The position numbers were made by a program, and so were the translations under genes. Shown in pieces: positions 8,851-20,080 of a stretch of DNA of 64,000 bases. Source of the DNA: Corynebacterium glucuronolyticum DSM 44120 (lineage in GTDB: Bacteria > Actinomycetota > Actinomycetes > Mycobacteriales > Mycobacteriaceae). Below the pieces are notes generated by a model that was not told where the DNA came from, did no database searches, and saw only the letters and a program-made list of their open reading frames with translations. Positions within the stretch are counted from its first letter, which is position 1, and every line of letters begins with the position of its first letter. Location of the stretch: assembly GCF_030440595.1 (NCBI RefSeq), contig NZ_CP047452.1:1550001-1614000 (forward strand), given 5' to 3'.

Positions 8851-11520
8851 TTAGCGAGCAGCCAAATCGCGGGTAACCGCGTCGAAAGCTGCGGTGAATC
8901 CAGCAGGGTTCGATCCCGAGCCCTGAGCCAAATTCGGCTTGCCACCGCCCTTACCGCCAACGTGTTCACCAATCACCTTGACCACATCTCCGGCCTTGAT
9001 ACCTGCGTCGACAGCGGCAGCAGTAGCGGCAACGGCAAACGGAGCCTTTCCGCCCTGCGATCCACCAAGGACGACAACCGCTGAACAGCTCCCGAGTCGG
9101 TTGGCTAAATCCTGCGCCATGGCGCGAAGATCCTTGGCACCAACGGTCTCACCGAGGTTCTCAGCGATGAGTTCAAAAGAACCGGCCTTCTTCGCGGAAT
9201 CAACGAGTGCACCCACACGATCAGCCAGCGCCTTCGCGTGCAGATTCTCGATTTCCTTTTCGGCAGCCTTCAGTTTCTCCGTCAGCTGTGCAATACGCTC
9301 CGGTAGGTCGTCACTCGGGGTTTTGAGAGCCGTAGCGAGTCCTTCCGCCAGGCTGCGCTCCTTAGACAGGTAGCTGAAAGAGTTGAGACCGGAGTAGGCC
9401 TCGATTCGGCGGACACCAGAACCAACAGAGGATTCGCCGAGCACGGCCACTGGCCCGATCTGCGCAGAACGGGCCACGTGGGTACCACCACACAGCTCCA
9501 TCGAGAACGGTCCACCGATCTCGACAACTCGGACAATGTCACCGTAGTTTTCGCCGAACAGTGCCATCGCACCCATCGCCTTGGCTTCCTCAAGCGGCAT
9601 CTCATTGGTGTTCACAGTCCAATCCGTATCCACCGCTTCGTTCGTGATGCGCTCGATCTCCTCAAGCTGCTTCGGAGTAAGAGCCTGAGCATAGTTGAAG
9701 TCGAAGCGGAGGTAACCCGGTTTGTTCATGGAGCCGGCCTGAACTGCTGTCGGCCCAAGAGTCTGTCGAAGTGCGGCATGGATGAGGTGTGTAGCGGAGT
9801 GTGCCTGGCGAGCAGCGTGACGCCACTGCTCATCCACATGCAAAGCAGCAGTATCCCCGACCTCGAATCCGCCGGCGGTGACGGTGGACTTGTGCAACCA
9901 CAGCTTCTTACCAATTTTCTGAACGTCATTGACGTTCAGAGTGGCATCGCCGATCGTCATCGTGCCGCGATCACCGAGCTGACCGCCTGCCTCCGCGTAC
10001 ATCGGGGTGGCCTCGACGATGACCTCGACCTCGTCCCCTTCCTTGGCCGAATGAATCTTCTCTCCACCGGCGACAAGGCCGATCACTGGGCTCTCGCCCT
10101 CCAGCTGATCGTAGCCGATGAACTCCGTCGGATGGTTATCCACAAACTCACGGTAAACGGTCAGATCCGCAGCACCGTGCTTCTTGGCCTGGTTGTCAGC
10201 CTTAGCGCGGGCCTTCTGCTCCGCCATGAAGGAGTGGAAGCCTTCCTCATCGACAGTCAGGCCCTGTTCGCGGGCCATCTCCAGTGTCAGGTCGATGGGG
10301 AAACCGTATGTGTCATGCAGCGTGAACGCTTTCTCGCCGGAGATTTCCGTCTTGCCGGCACCCTTAACTGCGGACACTTCCTGCTCAAACAGCTCCGTGC
10401 CGGACTCGAGGGTGCGAAGGAAAGCCTTCTCCTCATTCACAGCCACGGTGAGGATGCGCTCGCGGGCCTTCTCGATCTCCGGGTAGGAGGGCGTCATCGT
10501 ATCCATAATCGTGGTGATGAACGTCTCCATCGTGTTGCCCTTAGCACCAAGGAGGCGAGCAGAACGGATGATGCGACGGAGAAGACGCCGCAGGATGTAG
10601 CCGCGCCCCTCGTTGCCGGGGGTAACGCCGTCAAGGATGATCATCATCGCGGTGCGGGAGTGATCCGCAATCACACGGAAGCGGATGTCATCCTCGTGAG
10701 AACCCTCACCGTAGGTCGAGCCAGTCAAGCGTTCCGCAGCATCGATGACGGGACGCAACAAATCTGTCTCGTACACATTGTCCACGCCCTGGAGGATACA
10801 GGCGATACGCTCGACACCCATGCCGGTATCGATGTTCTTCTTCGGCAACGGGCCGAGGATTTCGAAGTTGTCCTTGCCGGTACCCTCACCGCGCTCGTTC
10901 TGCATGAACACGAGGTTCCACACCTCGAGATAACGGTTGTCATCGGCGACCGGGCCGCCGTCCTTGCCGTATTCCGGACCGCGATCGTAGTAGATCTCAG
11001 AGCACGGACCACACGGGCCAGGAATACCCATGGACCAGTAGTTGTCCGCCATGCCAAGGCGCTGAATACGCTCTTCGGGAACGCCGATTTTGTCCCGCCA
11101 GATCTCTGCTGCCTCGTCATCGTCGAGGTAGACCGTTACCCACAGGCGCTCAGGGTCAAGGCCGTAGCCACCTTCGTCCTGCGAACCGGTCAAAAGCGTC
11201 CACGCGTGAGTGATTGCCCCTTCCTTAAAGTACTGGCCAAACGAGAAGTTACCAGCCATCTGGAAAAACGTGTTGTGACGGGTGGTGATGCCTACTTCTT
11301 CGATGTCGAGGGTACGCACGCACTTCTGGATGCTTGTTGCCGTGCCATTCTCAAAGGGCGGGTTCTGTTGCCCCAGGAAGTACGGCTTAAAGGGCACCAT
11401 GCCTGCGTTGACAAACAGCAGGGTGGGATCATCGAGGATCAGGGACGCACTGGGTACCGGGGTGTGGCCCGCATCCACAAAGTGCTTGGTAAAACGTTCC
11501 CTAATCTCATGGGTCTGCAT
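8851..11520 (-). CDS. alaS: Alanyl-tRNA synthetase
   Basis: Charges tRNA-Ala and edits mischarged Ser/Gly. The 889-residue, full-length product has the class II core ([19 protein letters not shown]), the editing-site zinc motifs [11 protein letters not shown] and CGGTHVARS, and a C-terminal Gly-rich segment ([17 protein letters not shown]). An AAAGG sequence precedes the ATG. ruvX starts three bases after its stop, so the two are probably co-translated. A 682-codon open frame on the other strand is a high-GC shadow. Confidence 0.98.
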   Translation of the reverse strand: MQTHEIRERFTKHFVDAGHTPVPSASLILDDPTLLFVNAGMVPFKPYFLGQQNPPFENGTATSIQKCVRTLDIEEVGITTRHNTFFQMAGNFSFGQYFKEGAITHAWTLLTGSQDEGGYGLDPERLWVTVYLDDDEAAEIWRDKIGVPEERIQRLGMADNYWSMGIPGPCGPCSEIYYDRGPEYGKDGGPVADDNRYLEVWNLVFMQNERGEGTGKDNFEILGPLPKKNIDTGMGVERIACILQGVDNVYETDLLRPVIDAAERLTGSTYGEGSHEDDIRFRVIADHSRTAMMIILDGVTPGNEGRGYILRRLLRRIIRSARLLGAKGNTMETFITTIMDTMTPSYPEIEKARERILTVAVNEEKAFLRTLESGTELFEQEVSAVKGAGKTEISGEKAFTLHDTYGFPIDLTLEMAREQGLTVDEEGFHSFMAEQKARAKADNQAKKHGAADLTVYREFVDNHPTEFIGYDQLEGESPVIGLVAGGEKIHSAKEGDEVEVIVEATPMYAEAGGQLGDRGTMTIGDATLNVNDVQKIGKKLWLHKSTVTAGGFEVGDTAALHVDEQWRHAARQAHSATHLIHAALRQTLGPTAVQAGSMNKPGYLRFDFNYAQALTPKQLEEIERITNEAVDTDWTVNTNEMPLEEAKAMGAMALFGENYGDIVRVVEIGGPFSMELCGGTHVARSAQIGPVAVLGESSVGSGVRRIEAYSGLNSFSYLSKERSLAEGLATALKTPSDDLPERIAQLTEKLKAAEKEIENLHAKALADRVGALVDSAKKAGSFELIAENLGETVGAKDLRAMAQDLANRLGSCSAVVVLGGSQGGKAPFAVAATAAAVDAGIKAGDVVKVIGEHVGGKGGGKPNLAQGSGSNPAGFTAAFDAVTRDLAAR

Positions 11521-11656
11521 GCCTGATGGCCTTTCTCACGCGAAAAATATTTTTAACTTGGGATATGTTACCCCACCACTGTGCTTGCCCTCGTGTCTCA
11601 CCCCCACCACATGCCAACGTCCGCACGGGGTGAGTCACAACAAAACGGTGACCGTC

Positions 11657-13381
11657 CTATTTCCCACCGCGCACGATGGACCTCAAATTGGCTGCAAACC
11701 CCTGTATGTTCGCTTCTCTGCCGTGGGATGTTGGCTGATAGTACGTTGCACCGTCCAACGTTTCAGGCATGTAGCGCTGTGTGACAATCCCGCGGGGGTC
11801 ATCGTGCGGATACGTGTACCCGATAGCTGCACCAACACGTTTCGCGCCTTCATAGTGTCCATCGCGGAGATGGCGAGGGACCGGCCCGCTCTTCCCTTTC
11901 CGCACATCGGCCAGCGCGTTATCGATGGCAGTAATGATCGAATTCGACTTTGGCGCAAGCGCGAGATGCACCGTTGCCTGTGCAAGGCTGAGGCGCCCCT
12001 CTGGCATACCGATGAGCGCGACGGCCTGTGCTGCCGCCACTGCAGTGGACAGCGCAGTCGGATCAGCCATCCCGATATCTTCGCTGGCCAGTATGATGAG
12101 CCGGCGTGCGATAAACCGCGGATCCTCTCCACCCTCTATCATCCGCGCCAAGTAGTGCAGGGCTGCATCCACGTCCGAGCCGCGCACAGATTTAATAAAT
12201 GCGCTAATGATGTCGTAATGCTGATCACCGTCGCGATCGTAGCGCACCACCGCTTTGTTGATTGTCTCTTCGAGAGTCTCCAGCGTGATTATCCGCGTCG
12301 GTGACTGCGCACCGTCTTCGGGATCCCCACCATCGACAGACAAAAAGTCCCCGCTTCCTTCAGTGTGCGCGTTACCTCCGGGAAGCGCGCTACCTTCAGG
12401 ATGCGCGCTACCTCCGGGATGCGCGCTACTTTCAGGATCCGCGATGTCCGCGTTTGCTCCAGGCGGAGTGGGAACGCGTTGTGCGGAGCTTTTTCCACTT
12501 GGGGTGACCTCCGCCTCGTCGTTATGTGCATCGATCCCCGTGGGTCCAGCGGCATTAGTGGCTTCGGTGGCTTCAGAGGGTTGATCCGAACCAGCGACGG
12601 ATTCTCGCCGCTGACCGGAGCGTTCCTCAGCGGATGGGGAATTCCCATCGCCGGCAGAGCCCCGTTCTGCGTCGATGCTGCGTGCACCTTCAGCTGCGGC
12701 TTCCACGTAGGTCAATGCGCGGCGGGCATCTCCACCTGCAAGCGTTACCAGTTGATCCAGGGCATCGTCGGTGATACCTACCTCGCCCCCAAACCCCCGC
12801 TCATCTTCCAATGCACGGAGTACAACCGTTTTCAGATCTTCTGGTCCCAAGCTCTCCAACTGGAGAAGGAGAGACCGCGAGAGTAGCGGCGCATTCACCG
12901 CAAAGCTGGGGTTTTCGGTGGTTGCGGCAACGAGCAGCACGATTCGATTCTCTACCGCCGCCAGTAACGCATCCTGCTGCGTTTTGGAGAAACGGTGAAC
13001 CTCGTCGATGAACAGGACAGTGCGCGTTCCCTCAATGAGCTTCTTTCGCGCAGTATCGATGACTGCACGTACTTCCTTCACCCCGGAATCAAGTGCCGAC
13101 AAGCCCACAAACCTGTTGCCAGTAGCGACGGAGATGAGCGAAGCGATCGTCGTCTTCCCAGTTCCGGGAGGCCCGTAAAGGATAACGGATGCCTCACCGT
13201 CGCCCTCGATGAGCCTGCGTAGGGGCTTCCCCGGTGCGAGGAGGTGTTGCTGGCCGACAACTTCATCAAGACTCCGTGGACGCATCCGCACAGCAAGCGG
13301 GGCGTGTCCGCCAGGATGGAAGTACCGCTGAGCCGAATCGTTCTTCGTGTCTTGAGGCCCAAAAAGTGAATCCTGCGCCAC
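11657..13381 (-). CDS. rarA: Replication-associated recombination protein A (AAA+ ATPase) with a long insertion
   Basis: MgsA/RarA clamp-loader-like ATPase acting at stalled forks. Walker [10 protein letters not shown] (about 70-78), Walker B FIDEVH (about 124-129) and the C-terminal [17 protein letters not shown] region are typical. The GTG at 13381 is chosen because AGGAG sits nine bases upstream and it follows the preceding stop closely. At 574 residues it is about 125 longer than usual. The excess is a low-complexity acidic/Ser-Gly insertion (about residues 236-363) between [14 protein letters not shown] and the ITLETLEE segment, including hexapeptide repeats. The ATPase and oligomerisation parts look intact. 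Confidence 0.95.
   Translation of the reverse strand: MAQDSLFGPQDTKNDSAQRYFHPGGHAPLAVRMRPRSLDEVVGQQHLLAPGKPLRRLIEGDGEASVILYGPPGTGKTTIASLISVATGNRFVGLSALDSGVKEVRAVIDTARKKLIEGTRTVLFIDEVHRFSKTQQDALLAAVENRIVLLVAATTENPSFAVNAPLLSRSLLLQLESLGPEDLKTVVLRALEDERGFGGEVGITDDALDQLVTLAGGDARRALTYVEAAAEGARSIDAERGSAGDGNSPSAEERSGQRRESVAGSDQPSEATEATNAAGPTGIDAHNDEAEVTPSGKSSAQRVPTPPGANADIADPESSAHPGGSAHPEGSALPGGNAHTEGSGDFLSVDGGDPEDGAQSPTRIITLETLEETINKAVVRYDRDGDQHYDIISAFIKSVRGSDVDAALHYLARMIEGGEDPRFIARRLIILASEDIGMADPTALSTAVAAAQAVALIGMPEGRLSLAQATVHLALAPKSNSIITAIDNALADVRKGKSGPVPRHLRDGHYEGAKRVGAAIGYTYPHDDPRGIVTQRYMPETLDGATYYQPTSHGREANIQGFAANLRSIVRGGK
12362..12445. repeat. 18-bp tandem repeat inside rarA
   Basis: Four or more units of 18 bp encoding SAHPGG-type hexapeptides within the RarA insertion. 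The period is a multiple of three, so unit gain or loss keeps the frame. Confidence 0.75.
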
Positions 13382-13385
13382 TGTC

Positions 13386-14603
13386 TCACCGCTCCTGCAA
13401 CCAGGAAACAAAATCATTGGCAAACCGGCTCACATCAGTGAACCTGTCGCTCTTGCCCGAATACGTGGCGAGTGCAGCAAACGTCTCTGTCAGATCCTGC
13501 CGACCGAGCTCAACCAAACGCTGGATTTCTGCGTCATCAGCGCGCAAGACGGCAAAACCGCTATCCGGAACTGGAGGAACCTCTGTGCCGCTGATCTCGA
13601 TAATCTTACTGAGCGAGCCGTGGTGGATATAAGCCAGAGAGCCGAAAGCCCAACCAACCATCGCCGTCACAATCCGTGATTGCAACCGTTCCGGATCTGC
13701 CAGCGAAGGCCACACATCCGTGATTTCGGCGGTCCAGCTGGAAATAAATGCATCAACTTCCTCTGCAGTGAGCGGGTTGGTGGACACATATTGTGGGAAC
13801 CCCGTGGCTACACATGCAATGTCGAATGCTACGTCACGGTACGCGCACCACTCGTAGTCCAAGAAGCTCGTGCGGTCACCGTGGATGATGTTGTCGGGCG
13901 CGAGATTGAAGGGGGTAAAAGCCTTAAAATTGGACTGGTTTAGACGTCGAACCGCATCTTTGGCTAGCTCGGTGGCTTGAGAGGGAACATCGAGCCCTGT
14001 TTCTCCCAACAGGCGCGTCCCTTCTTCCACCGCCGCGCGAAGGGAATCGGTGTGCAGCGACTTGTACTGCTCGATCGAGTGATCCAGGTGCGCCATCCGT
14101 TGGACAAGGGTGTTGAAGTGCTTTTCGTGACCGGCAGTACCTGCATGCATGCGGCCAAGGGTCGCCCCCAGCCTGCGGATCACGGAAAGACGAAGATCCT
14201 CATCGTCGCTAACGAGGAGATCAGCGTACGTGTCGGCATCCCCGGTATCCGAAATGATAAGAATTCTGCTGTCTACATCGCTGCCGAGCAGTATCGGCCC
14301 AGGCCGTACATCTTCGGGCAACGCAGTCAAGAACTGGTAGGCAACAAGCTGACACTCGAAGGTGTACCGGTGGTACGGGTGATCCCGAACCTCCGTCTGT
14401 TTGACCACAAGGGTGCGCTGCTCAACGAACGGATTAGGGGCAACTCTGACACGCACAACTGTCGTCCCTGGTGAGTTGGACATGTCGTCCACAACCGTGA
14501 GTTTTTGTTGGCCACCAAAGCGACGCGACAACAGCGCTTCCGCCTTCTCGACGAGCGTCTGGTACTGCGCACTGCTATTTGTCTGCGAGTCCGGAGGTTG
14601 CAT
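13386..14603 (-). CDS. APH-fold phosphotransferase-like protein with altered catalytic loop
   Basis: Aminoglycoside phosphotransferase/choline-kinase fold, 405 residues. The N-lobe has a likely ATP-binding Lys (LVVKQT, about 68). The catalytic loop reads [10 protein letters not shown] (about 229-238), where active relatives have HGDLxPxN, so the His and catalytic Asp appear replaced. The downstream metal-binding LDYEW (Asp about 249) is kept. The start at 14603 is supported by AAAGGA five to six bases upstream; an ATG 18 bases earlier has no such site. rarA follows five bases later. The substrate is unknown and it could be a pseudokinase; the fold call is good, the activity is not established. 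Confidence 0.75.
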   Translation of the reverse strand: MQPPDSQTNSSAQYQTLVEKAEALLSRRFGGQQKLTVVDDMSNSPGTTVVRVRVAPNPFVEQRTLVVKQTEVRDHPYHRYTFECQLVAYQFLTALPEDVRPGPILLGSDVDSRILIISDTGDADTYADLLVSDDEDLRLSVIRRLGATLGRMHAGTAGHEKHFNTLVQRMAHLDHSIEQYKSLHTDSLRAAVEEGTRLLGETGLDVPSQATELAKDAVRRLNQSNFKAFTPFNLAPDNIIHGDRTSFLDYEWCAYRDVAFDIACVATGFPQYVSTNPLTAEEVDAFISSWTAEITDVWPSLADPERLQSRIVTAMVGWAFGSLAYIHHGSLSKIIEISGTEVPPVPDSGFAVLRADDAEIQRLVELGRQDLTETFAALATYSGKSDRFTDVSRFANDFVSWLQER

Positions 14604-14996
14604 CCCTATCCTTTCTTTCATGTATACCTTACATTCGCGCGGCCACGCGCCCCCGAAGCGAGGAGAATCAGCTGCATATCGGGTACCGCACAGCTGCTGA
14701 TTGGAGTGGAGGTTGACGTGTGATGGCCGGTCACCGTCTAACCCCGTCGCTTATTTCCCTGCATCTCAGCTCCGCACCAGCAGAGAATGAAGACAACAAT
14801 CCCCTCCCCCGCAGGCTTCCCAGACAGCAGCTGGAACGTTGCATCGTCCGGCTCCCCTGAGCATGGGAACTTTCCCTATGCGTCCCGATCACCGATTGTG
14901 ACTAGAGCGCAAGGAAAGCCGGGATCCGTACGTGGATCCCGGCTCACCTGTTCTCATGCGAAGTAAAGCTATGCGTTAGATAAAGCTATAGCAGTC
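14604..14996. other. Intergenic region aspS to APH-fold gene
   Basis: About 390 bp containing the aspS terminator at 14917-14944. Nothing else recognisable. Confidence 0.4.
14917..14944 (-). terminator. Terminator downstream of aspS
   Basis: Perfect 11-bp stem AGCCGGGATCC with a 6-base loop just after the aspS stop; the following U-run is short (TTTCC). Confidence 0.7.
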
Positions 14997-16805
14997 CTAC
15001 TTTGCTTCCTTCGCCGTATCATCCTGCTTCTTCTTTGGCTTGAAGTCGATGCCAGCTTCCTTACGCTGCTCGGGCGTGATGGCTGCCGGAGCATCGGTCA
15101 GCGGGTCGATTCCGCCACCGGACTTGGGGAAAGCGATAACGTCGCGGATGGAGTCAAAGCCGCCGAGCAGAGACACGATACGGTCCCAGCCGAAGGCGAT
15201 ACCGCCGTGTGGCGGTGCGCCGAAGGCGAAGGCATCGAGGAGGAACCCGAACTTCTCACGGGCCTCCTCCTCAGTGATCCCCATGACCTTGAACACGCGC
15301 TCCTGGACATCACGACGGTGGATACGAATGGAGCCACCACCGATCTCGTTGCCGTTGCACACGATGTCGTAGGCGTATGCGAGCGCACTGCCCGGGTCGG
15401 TGTCGAAGGTATCCATCGACTCCGGCTTCGGGGAGGTGAAGGCGTGGTGAACAGCCGTCCAGGAGGAGTGGCCAAGGGCCACATCTCCGGAAGCGGTTGC
15501 ATCTGCAGACGGCTCGAACAGAGGAGCATCGACAACCCAGGTGAATGCCCAGTCGCCTTCCTTGATGAGGCCAAGCTTGTTGGCGATTTCGCCACGTGCG
15601 GCACCGAGAAGAGCGCGGGAGTTCTTTGCGTCGCCGGCTGCGAAGAAGATGCAGTCACCGGGCTTGGCGCCGACGTGAGCTGCGATACCCTCGCGCTCGG
15701 CGTCGGTGATGTTCTTGGCGACAGGGCCGCTGAGGGTGCCGTCCTCGCCAACGAGGATGTAGGCAAGTCCTTTGGCACCACGCTGCTTGGCCCAGTCCTG
15801 CCAGGCATCGAGCTGACGACGCGGCTGGGATGCGCCACCGTCCATGACGACGGCACCGACGTATGGGTTCTGGAACACGCGGAAGGTGGTGTCCTTGAAG
15901 AACTCCGTGCACTCCACGATCTGGATGTCAAAGCGGAGATCCGGCTTGTCGGAGCCGTACTTCTCCATCGCTTCCTTGTAGGTCATACGCGGAATCGGGG
16001 TCTTAATTTCGTACCCGATCAGGCCCCACAGAGCGGTGAGGATCTCTTCGGCCAAAACGATAACATCGTCCTGGTCAACGAAGCTCATTTCCACATCCAG
16101 CTGTGTGAACTCAGGCTGGCGGTCCGCGCGGAAGTCTTCGTCACGGTAGCAACGAGCGATCTGGTAGTACCGCTCCATACCTGCGACCATGAGCAGCTGC
16201 TTAAACAGCTGCGGGGACTGCGGCAGCGCGTACCAGGTGCCCGGCTTCAGGCGAGCAGGGACGAGGAAGTCACGCGCACCTTCCGGAGTGGAGCGGGTAA
16301 GCGTCGGGGTCTCGATTTCGGTGAAATCGTGCTTGTCCAACACAGCACGAGCGGCGCGGTTAGCCTTGGAGCGCAGACGCAGGGCATCGGCCTGGCGCTC
16401 ACGGCGCAGATCGAGGTAGCGGTACTTGAGGCGTGTTTCTTCGCCTACCTCACCGGAAGAAGAGGGGTCGTCGATCTGGAACGGGAGAGCTGCGGACTCG
16501 TTGAGGATCTCCAGCTCACTGACGTTAACTTCGATGTCGCCGGAAGGAAGGTTCGGGTTCGAGGACCCTTCCGGGCGAGCCTCAACTACGCCCGTAACCT
16601 TGATACAAAACTCGCTGCGGAGATGGTGGGCCTGCTCAGCAACTTCCGACTCGCGGAAGACAACCTGTGCAAGACCGCTCCTATCACGCAAATCGATGAA
16701 GATCACACCACCGTGATCCCTCCGCCGAGCTACCCAGCCGGTCAGGGTGACAGTATCGCCGGCGTTCTCTTTGCGTAATTCGCCTGCTAGATGAGTGCGA
16801 AGCAC
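14997..16805 (-). CDS. aspS: Aspartyl-tRNA synthetase
   Basis: Class II synthetase of the bacterial type: N-terminal OB-fold ([25 protein letters not shown]), motif 2 region [13 protein letters not shown], the GAD insertion, and motif 3 [15 protein letters not shown]. The GTG at 16805 (protein starts [13 protein letters not shown], 602 residues) is preferred over an ATG 24 bases upstream because AAAGGAAGG lies at a suitable distance and it matches the family N-terminus. It is followed by a strong hairpin and appears monocistronic. Confidence 0.97.
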   Translation of the reverse strand: MLRTHLAGELRKENAGDTVTLTGWVARRRDHGGVIFIDLRDRSGLAQVVFRESEVAEQAHHLRSEFCIKVTGVVEARPEGSSNPNLPSGDIEVNVSELEILNESAALPFQIDDPSSSGEVGEETRLKYRYLDLRRERQADALRLRSKANRAARAVLDKHDFTEIETPTLTRSTPEGARDFLVPARLKPGTWYALPQSPQLFKQLLMVAGMERYYQIARCYRDEDFRADRQPEFTQLDVEMSFVDQDDVIVLAEEILTALWGLIGYEIKTPIPRMTYKEAMEKYGSDKPDLRFDIQIVECTEFFKDTTFRVFQNPYVGAVVMDGGASQPRRQLDAWQDWAKQRGAKGLAYILVGEDGTLSGPVAKNITDAEREGIAAHVGAKPGDCIFFAAGDAKNSRALLGAARGEIANKLGLIKEGDWAFTWVVDAPLFEPSADATASGDVALGHSSWTAVHHAFTSPKPESMDTFDTDPGSALAYAYDIVCNGNEIGGGSIRIHRRDVQERVFKVMGITEEEAREKFGFLLDAFAFGAPPHGGIAFGWDRIVSLLGGFDSIRDVIAFPKSGGGIDPLTDAPAAITPEQRKEAGIDFKPKKKQDDTAKEAK

Positions 16806-17459
16806 CTGTCGTGCCTTCCTTTCGTCCATATGTATGTTCTGACGTACCGTGTTCCGGCGACGCCTGAAGATAAATTCACTACATTTTCATGTGCCATCGA
16901 CGCTTTCGTGCCGGTGGGCACACATTGAATGGTAGTTTACTCGCCACCACCGCGCCCCGTGCACCCAGTCACGAACCCCACGTCGTTCACTACAACGCTC
17001 CCATTCCTTCTAGCCACGGAAGAGCCCCAAGACGTTTCAGGCATGCGCAACAGATAAGTATCACCCACAACAGAGACTGCGAGCTGCCCGCATCCTTTTC
17101 TCACGGTGGAGGTCAGTCTCTATATGAAGGCATTAACGGGGCACGAGCCCTTCTGTGGCCGGCACGATGCGGGCTTGGAGCACGCTCGCAGTGCCTCTTC
17201 CCAAGCCGAGGCCACGGCACTGGGTCCACCTGTGGAGTGGACCCCTCTAGACCCTGTGCGGTTTCTTCTCATCTTCAGCTTCCGCCAGCGCATCCCCCAC
17301 TGCTTGTCGACGCATCCCCTCACCGTCGGATTCTATTCTCTCGGTTCCCTTTTTGAATGCTCCCGCGATCTTTTGCAGTACTAAGAAAGCTACCCCCAAA
17401 TCTGCACACAGCGACGGGTAACCCGCGCCTGAAATCACCAGGCATGAAAGAATAGTCGC
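16806..17459. other. Divergent intergenic region aspS / metallopeptidase
   Basis: About 650 bp between divergently transcribed genes, so promoters for both should lie here. It contains one copy of the GCGTCGACAAGC word at 17302-17313 (minus orientation). No gene recognised. Confidence 0.4.
17302..17313 (-). repeat. Dispersed 12-bp word GCGTCGACAAGC, copy 3
   Basis: Exact 12-mer, minus strand, between aspS and the zinc metallopeptidase gene. Confidence 0.7.
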
Positions 17460-18356
17460 ATGACATTCCGTGAAGGCTTAACTTCTAGTTCCAACCGAGC
17501 ATCCCGCGGTGGCGGTGGCGGACGTGGCGGCATGATCGCTGGAGGCGGTATCGGCGGCCTCCTCATCGTCCTCGTAGCTCTCTTCTTCGGCATCGATCCG
17601 GGTCTGCTTGGCGGCCTCACTGGTGGCGGATCAACCTATGACACCCAGGAAGCGCCGGCCCCCTCGACGGACGGCGAGGTCATCTGCAAAACTGCAGAGG
17701 ATGCCAACACAAACACAGAATGTCGCCTGGAGTGGACCGCCAAGTCCCTCGACCAGGTCTGGACCGAGCAGTTGCCCAAGCAGGCCGGTATTGAATACGA
17801 GGCTCCTGGTCTCCACCTCTTCAACCAGACGGTAAGCACCGCATGTGGCCAGGCCTCTTCTAACACAGGCCCGTTCTTCTGCCCAGCTGACCGCACTGCT
17901 TATTTCGACGCCAGTTTCTTTAGTCTTCTTGAGCAGCTCGGCGGGTCAAGCGATCCATTTGCTCAGGAGTACATCGTTGCCCACGAGTTTGGCCACTCCA
18001 TCCAACAGCTGGAGGGAACGCTGGGCCTCAGCGATTACGAAAACCCCGGCGCGGACTCCAACGCTGTGAAAATTGAGCTGCAAGCAGACTGCTATGGCGG
18101 GATTTGGGCTCACCACGCTGCACAGGGCGAGGATGCTTTCCTCGAGCCGATCACCAACGAACAGGTTGCTTCGGCAATTCAGTCGACCAAGGCAGTGGGC
18201 GATGACAATATCCAGAAGCGTTCCGGCGGCCAAGTTCGCCCAGACCAATGGACCCACGGCTCTTCTGAGCAGCGTACACAGGCTTTCCTGACTGGCTATG
18301 AAACTGGTTCAATGGCTAGCTGTGATTTCCTCGAACGCGGGGTATATCAGCAGTAA
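17460..18356 (+). CDS. Membrane-anchored neutral zinc metallopeptidase (YpfJ family)
   Basis: 298 residues. A Gly-rich N-terminus precedes one transmembrane segment (about 25-50), followed by an extracytoplasmic catalytic domain. The zinc-binding HEFGH motif lies in IVAHEFGHSIQQ, and LQADCYGG downstream supplies the probable third-ligand region. FREG near the start is typical of the family. Two Cys pairs may form disulfides outside the cell. The same gene is found beside aspS in other corynebacteria and mycobacteria. The physiological substrate is unknown. Confidence 0.9.
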   Translation: MTFREGLTSSSNRASRGGGGGRGGMIAGGGIGGLLIVLVALFFGIDPGLLGGLTGGGSTYDTQEAPAPSTDGEVICKTAEDANTNTECRLEWTAKSLDQVWTEQLPKQAGIEYEAPGLHLFNQTVSTACGQASSNTGPFFCPADRTAYFDASFFSLLEQLGGSSDPFAQEYIVAHEFGHSIQQLEGTLGLSDYENPGADSNAVKIELQADCYGGIWAHHAAQGEDAFLEPITNEQVASAIQSTKAVGDDNIQKRSGGQVRPDQWTHGSSEQRTQAFLTGYETGSMASCDFLERGVYQQ

Positions 18357-19047
18357 TTGCATAGTTCCGGACCTTTCGGTCCGACTTCATCTGCCCTGGC
18401 TCGAGACGTGCCCCGACAGTTGGACGGAAGAACCCGATTCCAGCTGAAAGGGCACGGTTCATTGAGCGGGGCATTTTTCTTGAGCGGAACATTCTCTATG
18501 GTGCCCTTCACATCCTCCTCTGCAGTGACCGTGCGGTGCACCATCCCACGATCGCTACCGGTGTATTAAGGTTCACCAGTTGGCGATATTTCTCCGCGCG
18601 GAGGCAACGATGTGTGCCAACGGCACCGATCCTTATCTGGCTGCGTATCCCCATTTCTCGTTCGCTAACTCGCCCATTTTGGACTCGCACCCCTTGGATA
18701 GGCCGTCTCTCGCTCGAGGACCGGCAGTAGTCACCATGGAAAGTGTCGGTTATTGAAGCAACCTGATCCAGGGGTTATGGAAACCACTTCCAGAGGTATT
18801 ACCCCACTGAGACATAGGAACAACGCCAGCCTGATCTAGCGGGTACACGCCGCTGATCTTGCAGATATCTCTGCATACCAGGCCACCTCAGCATAGACTG
18901 AGGTAACTGAAGTATTAACGAGATCGGCGTCTGCAAAAGATAGCCTCGCCCTAACCATCCAAAGGTGCACTACCACAGGACCCTTTTCCTACTGGTGTCG
19001 CTATCAACGGACATCGCCGACGCGACGGCAAGGAGGAACCACATCCC
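18357..19047. other. Intergenic region after metallopeptidase
   Basis: About 690 bp; a short hairpin at 18366-18384 probably ends the metallopeptidase transcript. The rest shows no gene or repeat I can identify. Confidence 0.4.
18366..18384 (+). terminator. Hairpin downstream of metallopeptidase gene
   Basis: CGGACC stem (18368-18373 with 18378-18383) around TTTC, ten bases after the stop. No clear U-run, so termination is only likely. Confidence 0.5.
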
Positions 19048-19782
19048 ATGGCACAAAACGAGGATCCGGCTCTCGTGTTTCTGACGGTATTCAACAATAT
19101 CGAGGCAACGATACGTCGCCTGCTTGATGCCAAACCGTCGGATTCACTCACGTGGATGGTTCGGTTGTGCGAAAAGAAGCGCATCATCACCCCCGCGCAG
19201 TCCGACACGCTGCAAGCAGCAGCAAACTTACGCAACTCCATCACCCACGGCTCGTACCTGCACGGCGAACCGGTAGCAGATCCACGCGAAGACATCATCA
19301 ACGATATCTCTGCAATCTACGCATTCCTCACCGATCCCCCGTTGGCGCTATCGGTCCTCCCCCAGAAAGACGTTGTCACATTCGCCCCGGACACGTCTGT
19401 GCGCAATGTTTTGGCAAAACTGCGGAGCACGAGGTTTTCCCAGTTTCCTATTTACGAAGGCCGGACCTTCATTGGTGTGCTCACCGCCAACTCAATTGCC
19501 AAGTGGCTGGCTGAGGATATCCTCGATGACGGCGAGCTCAGTGCCATATCTGTTCAAGATGTCCTCGACCGTGCACGAGACTCACAGCGTGTGGCCTTCC
19601 TCCCGCGCACCGCCACGTCCTACAACGTAGCTGAGACTCTTATGCGCGCAGGAAAGAAACAACGCCCCCCACGGATTATTCTCATTACTGAGCACGGGAA
19701 GAAGGACGAGCGCCCCCTCCGGGTCGTCTCAGAAGCAGACGTTGCGCTTCTCTTGGATTCCCTTGACGTTTTTGCCGATTAA
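19048..19782 (+). CDS. HEPN-like N-terminal domain fused to a CBS-domain pair
   Basis: 244 residues, apparently cytosolic. The C-terminal part has two CBS motifs (about 103-160 and 166-240), which in other proteins bind adenine nucleotides. The N-terminal part is helical-looking and contains LRNSITHG (Arg62-Asn63 to His67), the R-x4-H signature typical of HEPN RNases and related helical domains. I infer a nucleotide-sensing CBS module attached to a HEPN-like module. It stands alone on the plus strand with GGAGGAACCACATCCC before the ATG. No antitoxin-like partner is visible. The CBS call is firm; the HEPN call is from the motif only. Confidence 0.8.
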   Translation: MAQNEDPALVFLTVFNNIEATIRRLLDAKPSDSLTWMVRLCEKKRIITPAQSDTLQAAANLRNSITHGSYLHGEPVADPREDIINDISAIYAFLTDPPLALSVLPQKDVVTFAPDTSVRNVLAKLRSTRFSQFPIYEGRTFIGVLTANSIAKWLAEDILDDGELSAISVQDVLDRARDSQRVAFLPRTATSYNVAETLMRAGKKQRPPRIILITEHGKKDERPLRVVSEADVALLLDSLDVFAD

Positions 19783-19899
19783 GTGTCTTAACTGGCCCGT
19801 TCGTTTATTTCAGCGAGCGGGTTCAACTATCAGACACGAAACTGTAGCGCCGTGGGCGGAATAACTTCGCCTGTCGAGCGTTGAATCTCCTAGAGCAAC

Positions 19900-19918
19900 G
19901 TAGGTTGACCTAACCTGG
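19900..19918. promoter_or_regulatory. DtxR/IdeR-like iron box
   Basis: The 19-bp sequence GTAGGTTGACCTAACCTGG matches most positions of the DtxR consensus TTAGGTTAGCCTAACCTAA, including the AGGTT and CCTAACCT arms. It lies about 165 bp upstream of the flavin monooxygenase gene and about 120 bp after the CBS gene. Confidence 0.55.
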
Positions 19919-20022
19919 AAGCTCGCACTCTCCGCGATGCGCATAGCACCGTGGGCGAAGCGATTTCGCGTCACGTGGTCTGCCTACATGCCTTGCCCCG
20001 GAATCCGCACCACGCACGCTGT

Positions 20023-20056
20023 ATACGTATGTGTGTGAGCATACGTATGTGTGTGA
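20023..20056. repeat. 18-bp direct repeat upstream of flavin monooxygenase gene
   Basis: ATACGTATGTGTGTGA occurs at 20023-20038 and 20041-20056, 25-58 bp upstream of the start codon, so it lies in the 5' leader or promoter. Confidence 0.7.
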
Positions 20057-20080
20057 ACACCAGACGAGACGAGGAGAACA

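Noticed and set aside
9478..11526. A 682-codon open frame on the plus strand opposite alaS
   Set aside because: It is fully antisense to a certain alaS, shows no family motif, and is a typical product of high GC in the third codon position.
15207..16778. A 523-codon open frame opposite aspS
   Set aside because: Antisense shadow of aspS; no domain signature or ribosome-binding site.
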